Assembly: GCA_051294375.1 (NCBI GenBank)
Contig: CM119265.1
Span: 20,182,966-20,246,965, forward strand
Reading direction: 5' to 3'
Origin: Paraspadella gotoi
Taxonomy: Eukaryota > Chaetognatha
DNA: 64,000 nt
Below the pieces are notes generated by a model, which was not told where the DNA came from, did no database searches, and saw nothing but the letters and a program-made list of their open reading frames with translations. Shown piece by piece: positions 21,234-33,098 of this stretch; positions within the stretch are counted from its first letter, which is position 1; each line of letters starts with the position of its first letter. The position numbers and the translations under genes were made by a program.

Positions 21234-24053
21234 TCAACCATTTCCGTTGGCGTTGAAAAGCTGGATTCTATCGGAATCCCAGTAAAGATTCGAACTATGG
21301 AAGATAAGAGTCCAAATGTAGGGAACGAAAAACTCCTCGGGTTCTTCTTCCTCCACGTACTTGAACTTTAGTTCGGGAAACTTCTTCAATCGGTCCCGAG
21401 GCCACGTTTGCGCCCCTATGTAAGTAAAAATATTATCTGTCAAAATGAAAGAAATTCAATAAAACCAGCGGATCAGAAAATCAAATGCGGAACCTTGCTT
21501 GATGCAATCTAGAACCTCGGCCACGGAGGGATTGTGAGGTCCGTCTTTGGTGTTAGTGATGGCGTCTAGTCTCTTGGAGAAGAATCCAAGGACCAGATCG
21601 ATGTTTTGAATGACGTCTTGAAACATCGGGTGGGCGCGAAAAGCGTCAAAGGTTTCTCTGAGAAATTAGAATTAGCAGATTTGTGACTATTTTATAAACG
21701 CATTTCTTAACTATTACACGGATACATTAGTATAAAACATATGGACAACAAGCAAATTATTTGTTTAGTATTAACTAAAATGAACAAGTATTCTATGAAC
21801 TATGGTGCATTGACTTTCTGATCAAAAGTTCATATTTTTATATGGTCACGCGATTATATAAATATATATACAAAATATTAACTAAAATGATTAAGTATTT
21901 GAAAAAATATATAGTTTTTAATCATGCAATTACTTTTTTAAATAATGACGTAACTTTTCAAGTATGATACATAATTACATATGCATATGAAAGGTTTTAT
22001 AATACCTTATCTTCCCTCCAAATATGAACTTTATTAATACAGTATTACTCTAATTATGAACATTTAAAACATAAACCTATGGCTATGAACTGACAGAGTC
22101 AAACAGACCCAAGTGTCTTAGTTATAAAGTTGCTTCGTGAGGAATCGCGGCACAACTAAAAAATTGCGTTTATAGGAAAGGGGTTCAGATAAAATTAACC
22201 TTTTGTACAGCAGCGTGTAAATTAGATTAGGATTGTGATGCAACGAGTTTGTCAGCGTAGAATTGATTATTTCAAGCACCATTCTCAAAACTTCCTCCAA
22301 CACCGTCAGATCTTGCACCATCTCCTCAACTTCGTTACTCTCCGGCTCTTCTTCTTTGTCGGAAATGCCGTAATCAGAGTTACGGATTTGGTCTACCAGC
22401 TTGGCATGCTTCTTAGAGAGCGCCTAGAAAAAAAAAAGCATTAAATTATTGGAAATAATCACAAAAGTTTTTCCCGCCGCAATAACTAACCTGCAACAAG
22501 CTTATAAGCTTTTGAGCAACATAGGCGTGAATTTCTTTGAAGGTGGCGGACATATTGGCCAGGCACGCGAGACAATTTGTGTGTAAGTACTTGTCCCTCA
22601 TTCGGGTCATGTTGGTCTGAATCGTTTTAATGACGACGAGAACTAGAAGTCCTCCAAGGCTGATTTCGGACAACTGTCTTTCAGTGTACCACCCGATGTA
22701 TTTTAGCTGAACGTCATGGATGGAGTTGTTGAAGAAATCGTCCTCGGACAAGACTAGCAAAATAATTAACGCCATGTAAATGTGATGAGAGTTTTGTTCC
22801 TGTGCCGAATAAAGAATCTTGAGAACTGGCAGCACCAGCTGCTCAACGTTAGTCTTAGACAGCAGAAACTCTTTCACGTTGGAATTGCGGTGGAGCAGGA
22901 GGTAAAGAAGCAAAGTTGTCTGTCCATTGTCGCTGGAGGAGCCGAGCGTCGCTGCCAGAGTGTCATAAAGTTTGGAATAATCGATTCTAAAGGTGGCAAC
23001 GGCCTCGGTGGGGTTGCTAACCGCCTGTCCTTGGACATTGGTGAAAGAAAACAGAGCTTGACGATATGGGTTGTGGAATCCTTCGGAGCAGATAGTACTG
23101 TGGTTGGCGAGGATGAGGATGAGGTGAAGGCTTTGGTTGGCCAGCAACGCCGTAGACTTCATTCCAGCGGAACTGGGGTCCTCGTCACCGTCGGGAGTCG
23201 CCCCCGTGCCCATCCCAAGGGTGACGACCGACCAAATGCCGGACGCCACTCCGGCCGCTAATCCATAAAGCAAGCCATTTCCTTGGTTTTGTCCAAAAGT
23301 TTTCAGTAAATCAGGAGGCGCCGGTTCCTGTTTGATGTAATTAAGGAGCAAAGTCTTGGTAAACAAGGGAGCGTGAATGGAGGGGCTTTTGCCGCCCGAC
23401 TGAGAGCGACCCATCAAGTACCCGTACAACACTGAAGGTTCTTTGGGACTCAGCATGTACATTTGCACCGACAAAAGGGTGACTAATGTGTTAAGAGTCT
23501 CCAAATGTATGGCATACGTGGCTGGCAACACGGGCACGTCCACGACGATCTCGACCAAACAATTGATGAGCTCCTCAGCAACGTAGCCATGCTGCTCGTC
23601 ATCGTCGGGTCCTCTCACGTTGAATTGCCGCAAAACGTTCTCTTCAGAAAGGTGTTCGATCAAATACTTACAAATCGATCTAATTATGAAGAGGGCGTTG
23701 AATGTCTGCCAAGTGAAGATGCTGCTGCTGGAAAGAGAGTCTGTGGGATTTCCTTCGATGCCGGATTCCTCGCTCTGTGCGGTGGCTTTGAGTTCGGAGG
23801 CTCGCCGAAAGAAGACGCGCAGAAGAGAACCCAAGTTGCCAGTGTCGAGGTTATGCTTGGTGAGATTGCGGCAGACGGAGACTGTGTTCTCCTCGACCAG
23901 ACGAGAGTCGGCCGAGTTGAGCGGCGGAGCGAAGGAGAAGGACAAAAGGCTGTTCCAAAACGGATCCTGAACGTGAATGGGTTCCGGACCGGCCAGACGG
24001 CTCAGGTATTCGTTTGACGATAAATCAGCGATGCTGCTACTGTTCGCGCCCAT
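21234..24053 (-). CDS. DYM: Dymeclin
   Basis: Four exons (22491-24053, 22200-22423, 21494-21657, 21234-21415) join in phase to 710 residues (human 669). The start [17 protein letters not shown] matches human MGSNSSRIGDLPKNEYL, keeping the N-myristoylation glycine. Further blocks are [99 protein letters not shown] and the C-terminal [16 protein letters not shown]. Dymeclin is a peripheral Golgi protein that cycles with membranes and is needed for Golgi organisation; human loss causes Dyggve-Melchior-Clausen dysplasia. Intron 2 is AT-rich and about 540 bases long. A small unidentified gene starts 159 bases upstream on the same strand. Confidence 0.95.
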
Positions 24054-24212
24054 GGTTATTTATCGAGTATCTTGTGTCACTGATTTACACTCTTTTTAAA
24101 CTTTGACCTTTGAACATTTTCTTTAAGTTTAATAATCTATGGAAACAATGGTAACGAAATGATGAGAAAAACGGGTAGAAACAAAATTTAAATAAAGAGA
24201 TCGAAACTAAGT

Positions 24213-24590
24213 CTAGGGACAAAGAGGGCAATAATCGTCACACCAAGTAGTTACGAATCTTTCGCCCCTAACGCAAAAACGATAGAGCATTTCAAAAAGA
24301 CATTTCTCCGCCTGGACATCCTCTTCCGAAATTTTAGAAAACTTCGGCGGTGGCGGTGGCGGAAATATCTCGCGCATGTCCATACCGATCGCCAGGATGC
24401 CCGGAGATTCTAATCGGCGGCGCAGCTTGAATTTGGTCGGTAACGTTTTAAGACGAAAATATTGAGACGGTCGAGTTTCGACGGATGAATTACCTGTCCT
24501 GATCTCGAACTCTTTAAGAGGGATTTTCAAAGTTTTCATAGCGAACAAGGTAAGGTCTGTCGGGTGCATGGTAGATAAAAATAGGCTCAT
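24213..24590 (-). CDS. Small unidentified protein, 125 aa
   Basis: Single open frame, not recognised. The N-terminal half is basic (KFKLRRRLESP), the centre has a polyproline run (IFPPPPPPKF), and the C-terminus is Cys-rich, ending CDDYCPLCP. It sits 159 bases upstream of dymeclin and 52 bases downstream of the next small gene, all on the minus strand. That spacing suggests a compact cluster and supports it being real. There is no signal peptide or membrane segment. A second Met at residue 8 is an alternative start. It could also be one exon of a longer gene. Confidence 0.45.
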   Translation of the reverse strand: MSLFLSTMHPTDLTLFAMKTLKIPLKEFEIRTGNSSVETRPSQYFRLKTLPTKFKLRRRLESPGILAIGMDMREIFPPPPPPKFSKISEEDVQAEKCLFEMLYRFCVRGERFVTTWCDDYCPLCP

Positions 24591-24642
24591 ATATCACCAG
24601 TCGTCGACAAAGATTTTTGAAAGAGAAAATCTAGAAATACAA

Positions 24643-25035
24643 TCAGTTAGAATCGGAGTTTTTCTGCGAATCATCCGACATTCCAGCCTCTTTCTTAATC
24701 TTAGCGATCAAAGCGTCGTTCTTTTTCCTGTCGTCCTGGACGTTCCGTTTGTAACTGAGAACGCGGACAGAGTCACGGTCAATGGGCTTAATCCTTGGTT
24801 CCATATGCCGAACGGTGGTCTCGTCGACAATCCCGGCACTCGCTTTAATTTTGGCCATAACCCGTTCGTTTCTCATCCTTTCTTCGACGAGTCTTTGGCT
24901 TGCCCCGTATTTTTCGTAAAGTTGCTCCTTTGTTACTTTCGAGTTTGCGTTCTGAATGTAAAACCAAGCGACAAATCCTCCGACGCCCAATGCGCTGTAC
25001 ATTAACATGTGCAACTTATTTCCACTGGAACCCAT
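24643..25035 (-). CDS. Small single-pass membrane protein, 130 aa
   Basis: Starting at the ATG at 25035, the protein is MGSSGNK followed by one hydrophobic segment (LHMLMYSALGVGGFVAWFYI, residues about 8-27), then a charged helical tail. The layout (short N-terminus, one membrane helix, basic helical tail) resembles small mitochondrial inner-membrane assembly factors, but I cannot match a family. The tail contains a duplicated motif, AKIKASAG and later AKIKKEAG, about 43 residues apart. MGSSG could also be a myristoylation signal. Neighbours on the same strand: UFD1 ends 134 bases upstream. Confidence 0.55.
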   Translation of the reverse strand: MGSSGNKLHMLMYSALGVGGFVAWFYIQNANSKVTKEQLYEKYGASQRLVEERMRNERVMAKIKASAGIVDETTVRHMEPRIKPIDRDSVRVLSYKRNVQDDRKKNDALIAKIKKEAGMSDDSQKNSDSN

Positions 25036-25169
25036 TATTATTCTGAGAAAAAAAAAATCAGAATTGTCGACAATAAATAAGATCGGTCGAGGGACAAAAA
25101 CAAATTCAGACATCACTGAAATCATGGTAATTACTAAGGCATTATAACAGCAAACGACTGGACTCAAAT

Positions 25170-28100
25170 TTAAGGTCGGCCAGGTTTACTGCGCAGACTC
25201 TGCCCCTGCCCAGAAAAAGCTGAAAAAGCAGATTTAGTATCAACGTCTTCAGGTTTGGGTGGCTTCTTACGAACGAACACCAACTTTCCGGGTTTGTAAT
25301 CCATCCTAGGACAGAAATTGATCAAGTGATTTGAATCCTCTTTCCTTCTCATTGGTTTCATTAATATGGTACAATTTTGGTACCAAAAAAAAGGAAAGAA
25401 AAGGAAAACAAAATAATGAAGATAGGTTAATGTATAATAGGAAAGGAAAAGTAGAGAGAATAAAGAAGTGGAAATTATTTTATTTAATACCAAGGAATTC
25501 CACGATGACGAGTCGAAGTAGTCCCGCCTGCCTCCGCCTCGGATCCGCATTCGCTGAGAGCGTTACGGTTCTTCTTTCCATCCAATCGAGTTCCAAAACC
25601 TCAGAAAAAAGTGGATCATTGTCGGGATATTTTTGATATTTTACATTGGACGAATTCGGAATAGGGTCTCCGAATAGGAAACGACTTTTGTTTAGGTAGT
25701 GCAGTAGTGCTGTTACCAGAGAAGGCTTTAAAGCCTTTGTTCTCATACTCTCGCGGATCGACGGAGAGTTCCTCGGGCAAATCTTCTTCCATTGGTTTGG
25801 GATATTCCCTCTTGGGGTCTTGATATCCCACCGGGGGAGCGAAGTCGACGTTCATGTCGCATTCAATGACAGAAATCGCCCGACCGGGCTATACATAGAA
25901 ACCAACATAGGAGGGCGCAAGAATTTTTATTAATAATTGATTTCTGCCGTGAAATAGATAGATAGATAGATAGAAAGATACCTTGGTTTCGAGAACGGTG
26001 AGCTCGAAGGTTTTCTCGTTGTATTTGATGGCGATGACATCGCCGGTTGTGAGGCAGGCGAAGTTACGAAGCGTATTTTCGAGCACGGCTTTGGGGTTTG
26101 AGATTTCTAGGAATTCGGGTGAAGACGGCTATAAAGAAAATATATTCTAATTTTTCATGTATAGCTGGTCTATATTATTTCATAAGAGTTTTCCCACTTG
26201 AAACTTGGAAAAGGTGGCAACAGGGAGCGAGACGCTCTCGATCTGAATCAAGTCTCCCTCGTTCATCATCAAGTTCCTCATCATCCAAAAAGGCAGGTAG
26301 ACTTTTCCTTCATCGGCGACGAACTCCAAAACACCACAGTGGGTCTCCCTTCCTGTCTACAATTAAAATAATTAAATATATTTTACAAAGATCGCAAATA
26401 CTACAATATCGATGCATAATTGCATATGCTTGCGAAGTGAAAACAAAAATAGCTTCCCTCACACTAATTTTATTTTCAAAAGCTATTTCGTTGACGAATA
26501 GTCTTAGAATTATTTGAAAGTTCCCAATCACAGTATGGAGGACGTTTTAGGTCGCGTGGGTCATTGTCTCTGGCCATCGTGGTAACAGGTCGTCATAACA
26601 GCCAGAAATCAACCGACCAAAATCCTAGCCTCATATATATAATTTAGTTAACTTCTTTTTTGTACTCGATTGCATTAACGGGGATCGATATTCATTTGTA
26701 TTTTTAAAAGTCATCACAAATTATTTTTATTTTCGACGAAACTCGTAACCTTCAATCCGATATGGATTATCAACCGTATCAATTTTTTTTCTTCCGAAAA
26801 ACAAAAACCAAAAAAACATACGCGGACTGTTCAAAAATTTGACGCGAGGCAAAGAGTAAAACACAATAGATCAACAACCGAAACAGGCGCTAATTGTTTT
26901 CGGGACAAAGTGACCGGAAGATCCGAAACCGATGTTCTTAACGTCGAACAATTAAAGACTCACAAAGAGGCCACAACAGACAAAGGTGCACCAAGTCACA
27001 ATGACCAAGAAAACGACAAAACCGGGAATCTGAAGCCACATAAAGCCTCAACAATTCACAATACAAATTCGCTCTGCCAGCGTCTTGGTCTCTCCATTTT
27101 CGCTCTTTCATTTTTCAATTTTTAACCTCACCGATTCGAAACCAACGGCCTCACGAAAATCGACAAAATTAAAAGATCGAACAACTACCACTAATCAATC
27201 TTCACGTGATATTCACGATTACGAAAAAAAAATCAAACTGTCTTTGAACACGTTTACATTACTATCAACAAAAACGATGAACAACCAACGAAAATTAATG
27301 ATCGATGGCGTTGCGGTCAAACTAAAGAATCTCAAATCAAACTTAAAAAAAAGGACGAAAGCCGTTATGCATGACGAAAAATGCCTTCACATCTCCCACT
27401 CGTCGCGCAGCATCGACAGGGGAAACCTTCTAATTCTCCTTCAGCTCAACGGCGTCATGAAACGAGTGAAAAAGGCTGGTAGACAGACTAAACACGTCCG
27501 AAGGAAGTTGAGCGCGGGAAGGATCGACAGCATCGCCGCCGTGGAGACTCTGGCCGATCACTTCGACAAGTTGGATCGGGGCTACTCGGACACTCTGAGA
27601 CTCGCTGGGAGCTGGAAAGACGGGCAATTGGTAATGGGCGCTAGAAGCGAATCGGGAATCGAAGCAACGAATGACAATGATCTTCGGCGCAAAAAGGAAG
27701 AAACTGTGGATGAAGACTTTGAAGCAACGCGACAATTTATCCTCAAAGACTTCGAAGTGCTGCAAGAAGACATCTTTACGATATAGAAATTTACAAGACT
27801 TAGTAAAATGCGAGTGTCAGTCCGTTTGTAACTCATATTATAAGAGCATTCAAAATACGTCATTTGTTTTCAAGTATTTTTAAGGTTTGTATTACTTCCA
27901 CATTGTACGTTGTTGCTAAATTCGCAGTTATTCGCACGGTAGAACGATGAATATATTATTCAATGTTCAATATTATCATATATTATTCAATAATAATATA
28001 AAATTCACAAACTAAAAATATGAGAGATTTGATTTAAAAAAAACAAACAAATATATTAACATTTAATGATATCTATCTTTTTTTTGTTAACAGCTCTCTG

Positions 28101-28462
28101 ACCCTAATCCAAAACGTTTTAGTGTTAATTTATTGCTGAACTATCGTAAAGAATAAACTATGAAATCTTTAAGTTTGAAAATTACACTTACTTTTTTATT
28201 GGTGAGTTTGAATAGCATAGGATAGACGATATTTAATCTCGTGAGCTGATCCAAAGCGGAAGGGGGCATGATAATTTTTCCGCCGCGTTCAACGTCAGCT
28301 CTTTCATTGCCCGGAAGCAAGGCGACCGAGAAGCATCTAAAAAATATTTTTTGTTATTCGCATAAAATACACAACGTGAAAGATGCTTTGTAACCATAAC
28401 ACTGACTTGTACTGATTATTGAAGGGACGTCCAACGTCATGAAACATGTTAAAGCCAAACAT
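25170..28462 (-). CDS. UFD1: Ubiquitin recognition factor in ER-associated degradation 1
   Basis: Six exons (28407-28462, 28192-28336, 26198-26356, 25982-26128, 25686-25888, 25170-25305) join in phase to 281 residues (human 307). Family blocks are the MFGFNMF start, [74 protein letters not shown], and the repeated AFSG motifs ending [14 protein letters not shown]1 with NPL4 recruits p97/VCP to ubiquitinated substrates in ERAD. The donor of the fifth exon (CAAAA|GTCGTT) was chosen because it is the only one fitting the phase of the last exon, so the short linker there is the least certain part. Intron 2 (about 1.8 kb) contains an open frame on the opposite strand. Intron 4 has a short GATA repeat near 25955-25979. 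Confidence 0.93.
27085..27786 (+). CDS. Opposite-strand ORF nested in UFD1 intron 2
   Basis: An uninterrupted frame of 233 codons, lying wholly inside an intron on the other strand. Not recognised. The product is Lys/Arg-rich in the middle ([30 protein letters not shown]) and acidic at the end, ending [11 protein letters not shown]. There is no membrane segment. Internal Met codons (for example [18 protein letters not shown]) may be the real start. GC content rises over the 3' two thirds compared with the flanking intron, which favours coding. It may be a nested single-exon gene or a chance frame. Confidence 0.4.
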   Translation: MVSPFSLFHFSIFNLTDSKPTASRKSTKLKDRTTTTNQSSRDIHDYEKKIKLSLNTFTLLSTKTMNNQRKLMIDGVAVKLKNLKSNLKKRTKAVMHDEKCLHISHSSRSIDRGNLLILLQLNGVMKRVKKAGRQTKHVRRKLSAGRIDSIAAVETLADHFDKLDRGYSDTLRLAGSWKDGQLVMGARSESGIEATNDNDLRRKKEETVDEDFEATRQFILKDFEVLQEDIFTI

Positions 28463-28796
28463 TTTTGCCTATGTATAACTATAATAGAAGAAAGAAATTC
28501 AGATAACATAACGATCACATTAACTGTGATACCAAACGCTCAAGAACAATTAAAATACATACGAATATTTAAATCTCTATAAAAATATCGACATCTATCA
28601 CTATTAACGCGAGGAAGTATTTATCTGAAAATTTAAGGTACTAGAAATAGAAATATATCGTTGTCATGAGTATTGAGGCTGTTTATCATTATGAGGAATG
28701 TGTACCATTTAAGTTATAACCTGTACCAGAACGTTTAAAGCCTAGAATGAGCAGTTAAACCACCTAATTTTCACTAAAGACACTTATAATAGCAGT

Positions 28797-30465
28797 TCAC
28801 AGCCCACCACCACCGGTTCCGGCCGAACCATATTTGTAAATTTTGTACCACTTATTCATTTGTTCCAAAAATATAAATGTTAGCACCGTGTGCGGTCCCA
28901 GTCGAAAGTAGTACGGAGTGAAACCTTTCCACAAGCTAAAGAATCCCTCGTTTTTAATGACTTTGCCGAGAACGTCGAACGCCCCACGGTATTCTGACTT
29001 TCCATCGATGACTTTCATATTTTGAATTCTCGTTTTCGCGATGTCCACAGGCATAGAAGCTAAAAGTTTGTTTTAGTTTTAAATTTCGAGATGAAGCTCC
29101 AATTGCTTATTTAAAGCTTACCTATCGTTGTGACTAGACCAGAAATCATGGAGGCGACAAAGTGAGTGAAGACTCCATCAACAAAGTAACCAGATCCGAG
29201 GATCAACTGTTTTGCTTGAGAATAGGTCGACAATTGAGCGGCGTTGACAACCATTGCTCGCGCAACCGTCGGTGCGCTTCCGCGCCATAACGTCGCCAGA
29301 CCTTCTTCACGAGTTATTCTAAAAAGAGAAAAAATAAGAGAATAAGAAATGGCGAAAAGGAAACGGTGAAACGAATAGTTAATCTCGCCTGAAGAGCGCG
29401 TTAAAAACAGAGGTGTAGCCCCGACGTTGATCAGCTGGCAACCGGCCGTCCGAGGTCATCCGAATCAAACTGATTTCCGCAGGTGTACCGACGAAAGCTC
29501 CGATTCCGCCTGAGAAAAAACCACAAAGTTTCGAGTAATTTCGTAATTTGACATTATTTGATTTAAGTAGCCATTTCAAAAATATACAGAAGGCTTCATA
29601 TTATAAAATGAGGTACACCTTTTTTGTGACCAGAATCTGCTCCCACCAAACTACCTGATCGAATTTCATTTATCGAATTTTACATATAGTCTTAATGACG
29701 ATATAAATGGAACTATCGAGGCGAATTTTGATATTCAACCCCTGGGGGGCCAAAAAAAGCTTAAATTTTTTTTAGTAGCATCAGGTGCATTAACGTTTTA
29801 AACATATAAAAAACATATTTTAAAACTAAAATTGATAAATTTTCAATAATTAAGCTTGGTTTAATAACGATCATACCAAATTTCAATGAATTTGGTCCAG
29901 TAATTTTCTCGGAACGTGTTTTGGTCACAAAAAAGGGGTACCTCATTTTATAATATGAAGCCTTCTGTAGTCCGTCTCACCGGCAGTCATTCCAATGGCG
30001 GCCTTCATAAGAAAATTCGGCGGAGCGCCGCCAGCAGACGCCGCGTCAAAAAGGGAAGTGTAAATTCCCATCCTGAAAGATAGGTTAATTTTAAGCCGGT
30101 CGGCGAACCTAGTTAGTAGTTATCCTTCTGCATCAAGTTTCCCTTTCAACTTCCTCCTTTATCCCTTAGTCTCTCTCTCGCCTGGTTGTTGTGTAGGTGG
30201 CCTGTCGAAGCAGTCCAGCCGAGAGTCCGTTGTACATACCGACGATACCTTCTTGGCGCATGATGGCGATAACGGCGTGGACGCTAGACTTGTGGGCCTT
30301 GGCGGCGCCACCCTCTCCGCTCATCTGCATCCGGTTCTTGACGAGATCCAAAGGTTGCACGAACAACGTGGCCGCCATCCCCGCTGATCCACCAAAAAGG
30401 AACTTGATCGAATTGGGGATGGTTTCCGGTGGGGACGACATGGCGGCGGCAGGGGCGGAAGACAT
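28797..30465 (-). CDS. SLC25A11: Mitochondrial 2-oxoglutarate/malate carrier
   Basis: Five exons (30182-30465, 29981-30072, 29389-29509, 29122-29318, 28797-29059) join in phase to 318 residues (human 314). It is a mitochondrial carrier with three repeats and Px[DE]xx[KR] signatures: QPLDLVKNRMQ, TPAEISLIRMTSDGRLPADQRRGY and SMPVDIAKTRIQNMKVIDG. FSLWKGFTPYYFRLGPHTVL near the end is almost identical to the human protein. It exchanges 2-oxoglutarate for malate in the malate-aspartate shuttle across the inner membrane. Introns 1 and 3 both appear to use GC donors (ACCAG|GCGAGA and TTCAG|GCGAGA); phase and homology leave no in-frame GT alternative. Intron 2 carries a 381-bp inverted-repeat element. 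MIPEP ends 223 bases upstream. Confidence 0.95.
29587..29967. mobile_element. MITE with ~48-bp terminal inverted repeats and TA duplication
   Basis: The left end CAGAAGGCTTCATATTATAA (from 29587) and the right end TTATAATATGAAGCCTTCTG (to 29967) are inverted repeats. Pairing continues for about 48 bases with one mismatch. Both ends are flanked by TA, as with Tc1/mariner-type insertion. The 381-bp element has no transposase. A longer, more diverged relative is at 62045-62580. It sits in intron 2 of SLC25A11. Confidence 0.88.
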
Positions 30466-30688
30466 GACCCGTCCCCTCGCACCGTCTTAGACGGAAGTCG
30501 CGTCGTCGCTTAAACCACGACGACTTTTTTCTTGATTTGGAACAGAAACGGCAATTTCGGCATTGAAAAACAAATAACTAGATACCGGGCATAAAATAAA
30601 ATTTTAGACGTTAAAGAAAAAAATTGACGAAAGACTATAAAATTACAGTCAGAATCAGAAAGAATCCGCACTGCGCAGGTTCTTCCGA

Positions 30689-33004
30689 CTAGTTGTTTTC
30701 CAGAGTGTCGTATTGATCTATTTCCTCCAGCAGCGACGTGACAAACTTGCTCGCCTCCATCGGCGCCTCGCGTTCGTCCAAGAGTTTTTGCAGCAGCCGC
30801 AGCGGGGGCAGCGATCCGCCATGCGCGAGAACTTCCCGCCGCCACTTATCACCGTTTGAAGACGAAAAGGGATCGTCTTTGAAGCACTTGTGCCAAACTC
30901 TGGAGGCAACGGCGCGCGAAAGAAGATACGAGTAGTACTTGGCGCCATAATTGACAAGGTGACCGAAGCGGAGTTGCCAAGCTGTGCCATTCACGTAGTC
31001 CAAAAAGTGATATCGCTTTTGGCATTCTTGCAAGATCATCGTAGTTGACAATTCAGAAGGAGGCCCATGATATTTTTGATCGAGTATCGAATAAAAAACC
31101 TGAGTGAGCAAAGTTGTACAAATTGATGAGACCGAATCCCTTAGGGTTTTCTTATTTCTCCCTCAATAAAAATATTAAAAATCTTTATTATACCCGTTAT
31201 GAGACATTTTATGGACCTTTGATAATCCTCAAGAAAATAATATTGTAAATACGCTCACTTGAGAACTCGTGTCCAGAGAATTGAACATGTGACGAGACTG
31301 ACAGAGATTGCGCACCATCTCTTCGGGAATGGTTTCTCCCGTTTTGTAATGCCGAGCAAACGTGGAAAGAACCCTGTAGTCTGAGGCGAAGTACTCCATG
31401 AGGACAGAAGGCACTTCGGCAAAGTCGGTAGCACAACGCGTACCGGTCACGTGCTGGTACTTTGTCCGCGCGAACATCGAGTGCATCGCGTGACCGAATT
31501 CGTGGAAAAGATTTTCCACCATGGAAGGCGTCAGCAAGGCGAGACCGCCCCACCTCGGCGTCGGTAGATTTAGCACCACAACCACGACTGGGTGCTGGTA
31601 AGACCCGTCCTCGAGCTCGCGCCCTCCACAAATGGTAAAGTGGCAGTCCTGCTGCAGTTTGTGTGGTCGCTCGAAAAAGTCGCAATAAATATAACCGAGA
31701 GTTCCTTCCACGTCGTGGTGAATGCGGAGTTTCTGTATGCTTTCGGGGTGCCACAGTTCGCCGGGACCCGTTTCTTCCGTCTCCAGCGAAACGCCGTAAA
31801 GACTTCGGAAAAGATTGCTAAGCCCTTCCATGCAACCCCCAAGAGAAAAGTAGGCCGAGTATTGTTCCGGGTCAATATTGTATTTTTGTTGACGAGCGAG
31901 GGAAACGTAAAATGGTGGATCCCAAGCGTCGATGGTAATATTGTGGCCAGGGGGGTAATTGTTGTGCTTTTGTTTGATGCGCTTCAAGGCGTTTAACTCC
32001 TTAGCAACTCGCGGTTCAAGCTCTTTCGCCATCGTTTCCAAAAAATTCATTACGTTAGAGGGAGTGGAAATCATGGTGTTTCGCAAGGCCCGATGCGAGA
32101 AGGAAGGAAAACCAGCGCATTCTGCCAGTTTATGACGGAACTCTAGAAGCATCTCCAGTAATCGCTCTTGTTCTTTCTCCGGAGTGAGGAATAATCTGTA
32201 GGCTGCTTCTCTTTTCCAATCCATGGGAGAATCGGAATGTAGGCCTGAGACGGTAAAGTTGTCTCCCTCCAGAACGAAGGTGTTCTGAAGATGCGCAGGC
32301 AAAACCGTTTTCGAAACTGCTCGTCCTGCGCTTGCGTTTTGGGTAAATTGAGTTCCGATGGCATGGACGGCTTCGTTAAGTTGTACGAATCTTTCACGCT
32401 CTGATTCCGGTAGTTGAATTCCGCTCTGTTGAAAGTCAAAGAGGAAGAGTTCGCCAACGCGTCTCTCCATATGGTTCATCGTGTGGACGTCGCCATGAAG
32501 CAAGGCGCTCTCCAGCGCATCATAGATGGCAGAGTTGGTGTTTAGCTTCTCCACAAGCGCGCAAATGTTGGCGCAAGAGGAGGCCGCCGCCTGAGCGAAC
32601 TTTTGATCCGGATGAGCGACGCGGATAAAGTCGGCTAAGTCGGCTACTCGGCAGAGGGTGTCGCTGATATCGTCGAAGATAGGAACAATGTTTCGTCGTC
32701 GCTCAGAAATAGGGGCGGTTGCCTCGGCGATTAAGTCCTCCGTGGCACGAAGGGCGCGCTCCTCAAGAACCCTAAAGCCGCTCGGCGTCGCTAGCTCGGG
32801 GATGCCAAAGAGTCCACACGAAGTCTCCGAAGGATGAAGCACTCTCGACAGCTGTTCTTTCAACGACGCCTTGGCGTTAAAAGAAGTCGACAGAGAAGTT
32901 CCGGTACTTTTCCGTCGAAGTACCGATTTAGTTGATAAATTGCCATCTAAAAAGGCTCCCACGATCCTTCGACTTCGCGCAAAATTTCTAGTTATTCGTT
33001 CCAT
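30689..33004 (-). CDS. MIPEP: Mitochondrial intermediate peptidase
   Basis: Two exons (31259-33004, 30689-31099), phase 0, encode 718 residues (human 713). It is an M3-family metallopeptidase: the zinc site HEFGH starts at residue 501 within LFHEFGHAMHSMFARTKYQ, followed by the third-ligand helix region DFAEVPSVLMEYF. The N-terminus is rich in Arg and Ser with few acids (MERITRNFARSRRIV), a plausible mitochondrial presequence. MIPEP removes octapeptides from some imported matrix proteins after MPP cleavage. The C-terminal exon has YHFLDYVNGTAWQLRFGHLVNYGA and SRAVASRVWHKCF as in orthologs. The COX11 stop codon lies only 94 bases upstream on the same strand. Confidence 0.95.
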
Positions 33005-33098
33005 GATTTCGTCCTCTATAATTCGCTTATAAATGGATCAAGATATCCGAAGTCAACAAAGTTTTAAAAAAAATTAAAACAAAACGAAATATTTTGTA

